Below are positions 5,801 through 6,053 of a DNA stretch of 6,053 bases, one piece after another. The stretch covers positions 1 through 6,053 of the forward strand of contig DSBX01000354.1 of the NCBI GenBank assembly GCA_011049385.1. The letters run 5' to 3'. Numbering within the stretch: the first letter of the stretch is position 1; each line of letters starts with the position of its first letter. Position numbers and translations under genes: made by a program. Under the pieces are notes generated by a model. It saw only the letters and a list, made by a program, of their open reading frames with translations. It was not told the origin of the DNA and did not search any database. The DNA is from Caldifarciminota bacterium (GTDB lineage Bacteria > Hydrothermota > Tepidihabitantia > Tepidihabitantales > Tepidihabitantaceae).

Positions 5801-6053
5801 GCCAGCGACCAAGGAGTCATCAACCCCGAATACGCCGTCCAGCCCGGTGTCTTCACCCTCGTCGAGAATGCCGTTTCCGTTCTTGTCCTCGGTATCAAGC
5901 TGGGCGTTGTAGCCGACGATACGGCCATCGCGTGCTCTTCTTGGCGCGTCTTCGTCAATACTCATTCCGACCGAGATGTTGACGTTGCCTTGACCACGCC
6001 GCGTGCGCATCACGATCTGCAGGTTATCAAGGTCCTTGAGATTCATCCCCATC
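2825..6053 (-). CDS. sprA: SprA-like T9SS outer-membrane translocon, C-terminal part (5' truncated)
   Basis: The frame is open through the right edge and the visible 1075 residues lack an export signal, so the ATG at 6052 is probably internal; family members usually exceed 2000 residues. SprA (Sov) forms the giant outer-membrane barrel through which the type IX secretion system moves folded cargo. Residue numbers count from 6052. In order: a start resembling the SprA core ('NLQIVMRTRRGQG', 'NISVGM'); an Asp/Asn-rich EF-hand-like stretch at 53-115; a beta-sandwich-like segment at about 120-195; a second one at about 323-393 ending 'LWFNDLRL', comparable to the 'vWvNELRL' signature I recall from Bacteroidetes SprA; then about 680 residues of alternating amphipathic strands with polar loops. 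It ends in Phe ('DVWVLFRF'), as expected for a BAM-inserted barrel. A Pro/Gly-rich loop lies near residues 745-770. The stop shares a base with the next start. The main alternative is a paralogous giant barrel of the same family. Barrel and family are clear; a secretion role is inferred. Confidence 0.85.
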   Translation of the reverse strand, partial: MGMNLKDLDNLQIVMRTRRGQGNVNISVGMSIDEDAPRRARDGRIVGYNAQLDTEDKNGNGILDEGEDTGLDGVFGVDDSLVAGDDANDDYDYRDNQMGTENNGRLDTEDLAGNGFSRYNHYYETTIALDEPDGFEPLYGPWRLYRVSLDTASFRAVGSPKWENIKYVRVWFDGFEEADTMDFFSIEFTGSRWREPTLADIDADSGTARVPDTSEVVWLSQVSRKTNPDYVSPFEPRRDAHGRLEQEAALAFGYRKLRDGRRALVSRVSAQRDDYRDYGQLRAWLHDDGSGIGFLLRVGADSLNYYAFAARVTDGVPVGRGDWYEFVIELDSLPVLKARRDSAGTPGVGFYESGPFRVRGNPSLADIRYLALGIENHDSRPKTGALWFNDLRLSAPRQDPGFGLQASADIRLSDFFSVAASAGYSDPNFRKLSEGQGVKTGGYGTNYGLNLRANLDRLTPASWGVSLPVSYSTTERRELPKFASDWPDYRLSREEAAREEGRSRDESFALENLRKQRSDNPWLNHTVEAMGFSWRHRRGFRNTPLMDDSSFNTGLQWGYSISPNVSIELNEDDELALLPQSIQFGLAEGRNRSVRVSRRSLGDTTFADTTRTVGHGLNTDVSVDYSPLDDLSFEYSVGVERDLLVHEDTLAGFLRVGSEAGRDENLSASYSMDLWDFLSPSVEFDGEYSDERPRGGGLRYEPYRNMGNSGELEFGLSVELSEIADWIRDRNEDAVSRGGKESSDTLPAPVPAGRPGPGILSLFGSAIGVVDPIEFGYGTGRVAELVAVSIDSGAPAPLPFRLGLTSDIDTAIERSSQTVELASSWRASSGLRIKDFRLGAGYDWSRSTNTSIFSATRDFSTSWPDFDFSVNRVHELFKNYATDSRLNGRYRRRYDVGGNVDLEADTLEWYGLTESQTHDLSPLLSWQTTWKQRVTTTVSANYSLTQGRTWLGNSREANSSENRAESRGGRLQASYAFSAPRGLRLPFFRGVRFSSDLRLTWAFDYSYTTRQRRNPEEIVFVHLQDDRAWSTRLTGAYMFSRAIEAGANVGYSNSRAQTGTRTTTTDLDVWVLFRF
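4874..5086 (-). repeat. Second copy of the internal beta-sandwich repeat, ending in the LWFNDLRL signature
   Basis: Residues 323-393 read W.EF.IELDSL, then PFRVRGNPSLADIRYLALGIEN, then LWFNDLRL. This parallels the first copy (W..YRVSLD, FRAVGSPKWENIKYVRVW, FFSIEFTG) with an insertion of about 20 residues after the first strand pair. The final LWFNDLRL corresponds to the SprA hallmark preceding the C-terminal barrel strands. Confidence 0.5.
5474..5629 (-). repeat. First copy of an internal beta-sandwich repeat in SprA
   Basis: Residues 142-193 of the visible SprA fragment follow the pattern W..Y.V.LD...F...G.P....I.YVR.W.......D...F...F.G. A similar spacing recurs at residues 323-393. This looks like a jelly-roll or carbohydrate-binding-module-like fold, judged by eye only; identity between the copies is low and the fold assignment is inference. 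Confidence 0.45.
5708..5896 (-). other. Asp/Asn-rich EF-hand-like segment within SprA
   Basis: This stretch encodes residues 53-115 of the visible SprA fragment. It contains a D-x-N-x-N-G-x-L-D-x-x-E pattern (D56, N58, N60, D64, E67) like an EF-hand or dockerin calcium loop, followed by 'EDTGLDG', a run of Asp around 77-94 and a second 'RLDTEDLAGNG' copy at 105-115. A calcium-binding role is inferred from the motif. Similar 'NGNG..D.GEDTGLDG' stretches are, from memory, typical of SprA homologues outside Bacteroidetes. Confidence 0.6.

Noticed and set aside
5771..5804. A run of GTC/GTA-like triplets resembling a microsatellite
   Set aside because: On the coding strand these are GAC/TAC codons of the Asp-rich SprA segment. 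The units are imperfect and the protein motif accounts for them.
5176..5958. A 260-codon minus-strand frame overlapping SprA in another frame
   Set aside because: It is a Thr/Arg/Ser-rich out-of-frame reading of the Asp-rich SprA region; the SprA frame explains this DNA with family motifs.

Overview
The window is gene-dense, visibly GC-rich bacterial DNA in which every convincing gene lies on the minus strand. Reading in the direction of transcription (high to low coordinates) there are five genes: the C-terminal part of a very large SprA-type outer-membrane beta-barrel protein (5' end outside the window), a small membrane-anchored ComEA-like helix-hairpin-helix protein, a Rossmann/DUF2520 dehydrogenase-like protein, a predicted lipoprotein with SbsA-type Ig-like (Big_5-like) domains, and the N-terminal part of a two-helix membrane protein with a von Willebrand factor A (VWA) domain, whose 3' end lies beyond position 1. 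The VWA gene has no plus-strand competitor: the open plus-strand frames over it are its antisense shadow.

SprA is the large translocon of the type IX secretion system (T9SS), and Big_5-type lipoproteins whose mature N-terminus begins 'CA...P' are common in the same lineages. This points to a diderm bacterium of the Fibrobacteres-Chlorobi-Bacteroidetes (FCB) superphylum or a neighbouring candidate phylum (WOR-3/Stahlbacteria, Eisenbacteria, Zixibacteria, Gemmatimonadetes and similar). The high GC and divergent barrel sequence fit an uncultured candidate phylum better than classical Bacteroidetes, but this placement is inference.

Layout: 6053-2825 SprA; 2825-2439 ComEA-like, sharing one base with the SprA stop (TGATG); 2442-1567 DUF2520, with a 4-base ATGA overlap; about 1577-477 the lipoprotein, overlapping by 8-11 bases; and about 595-1 the VWA protein, overlapping by 26-119 bases depending on its true start. 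No intergenic space exists, so there is no room for a terminator or a conventional promoter between genes. No stretch of 300 bases lacks a gene. No tRNA, rRNA, CRISPR array, insertion sequence or attachment site was seen.

The tight coupling suggests one polycistronic unit. Four of the five products are predicted to sit in or at the envelope: outer-membrane barrel, inner-membrane-anchored periplasmic HhH protein, lipoprotein, and inner-membrane VWA protein. DUF2520 is the only obviously cytoplasmic product. Whether the envelope proteins work together with the SprA translocon is not shown by the sequence, but it is the most interesting hypothesis here.
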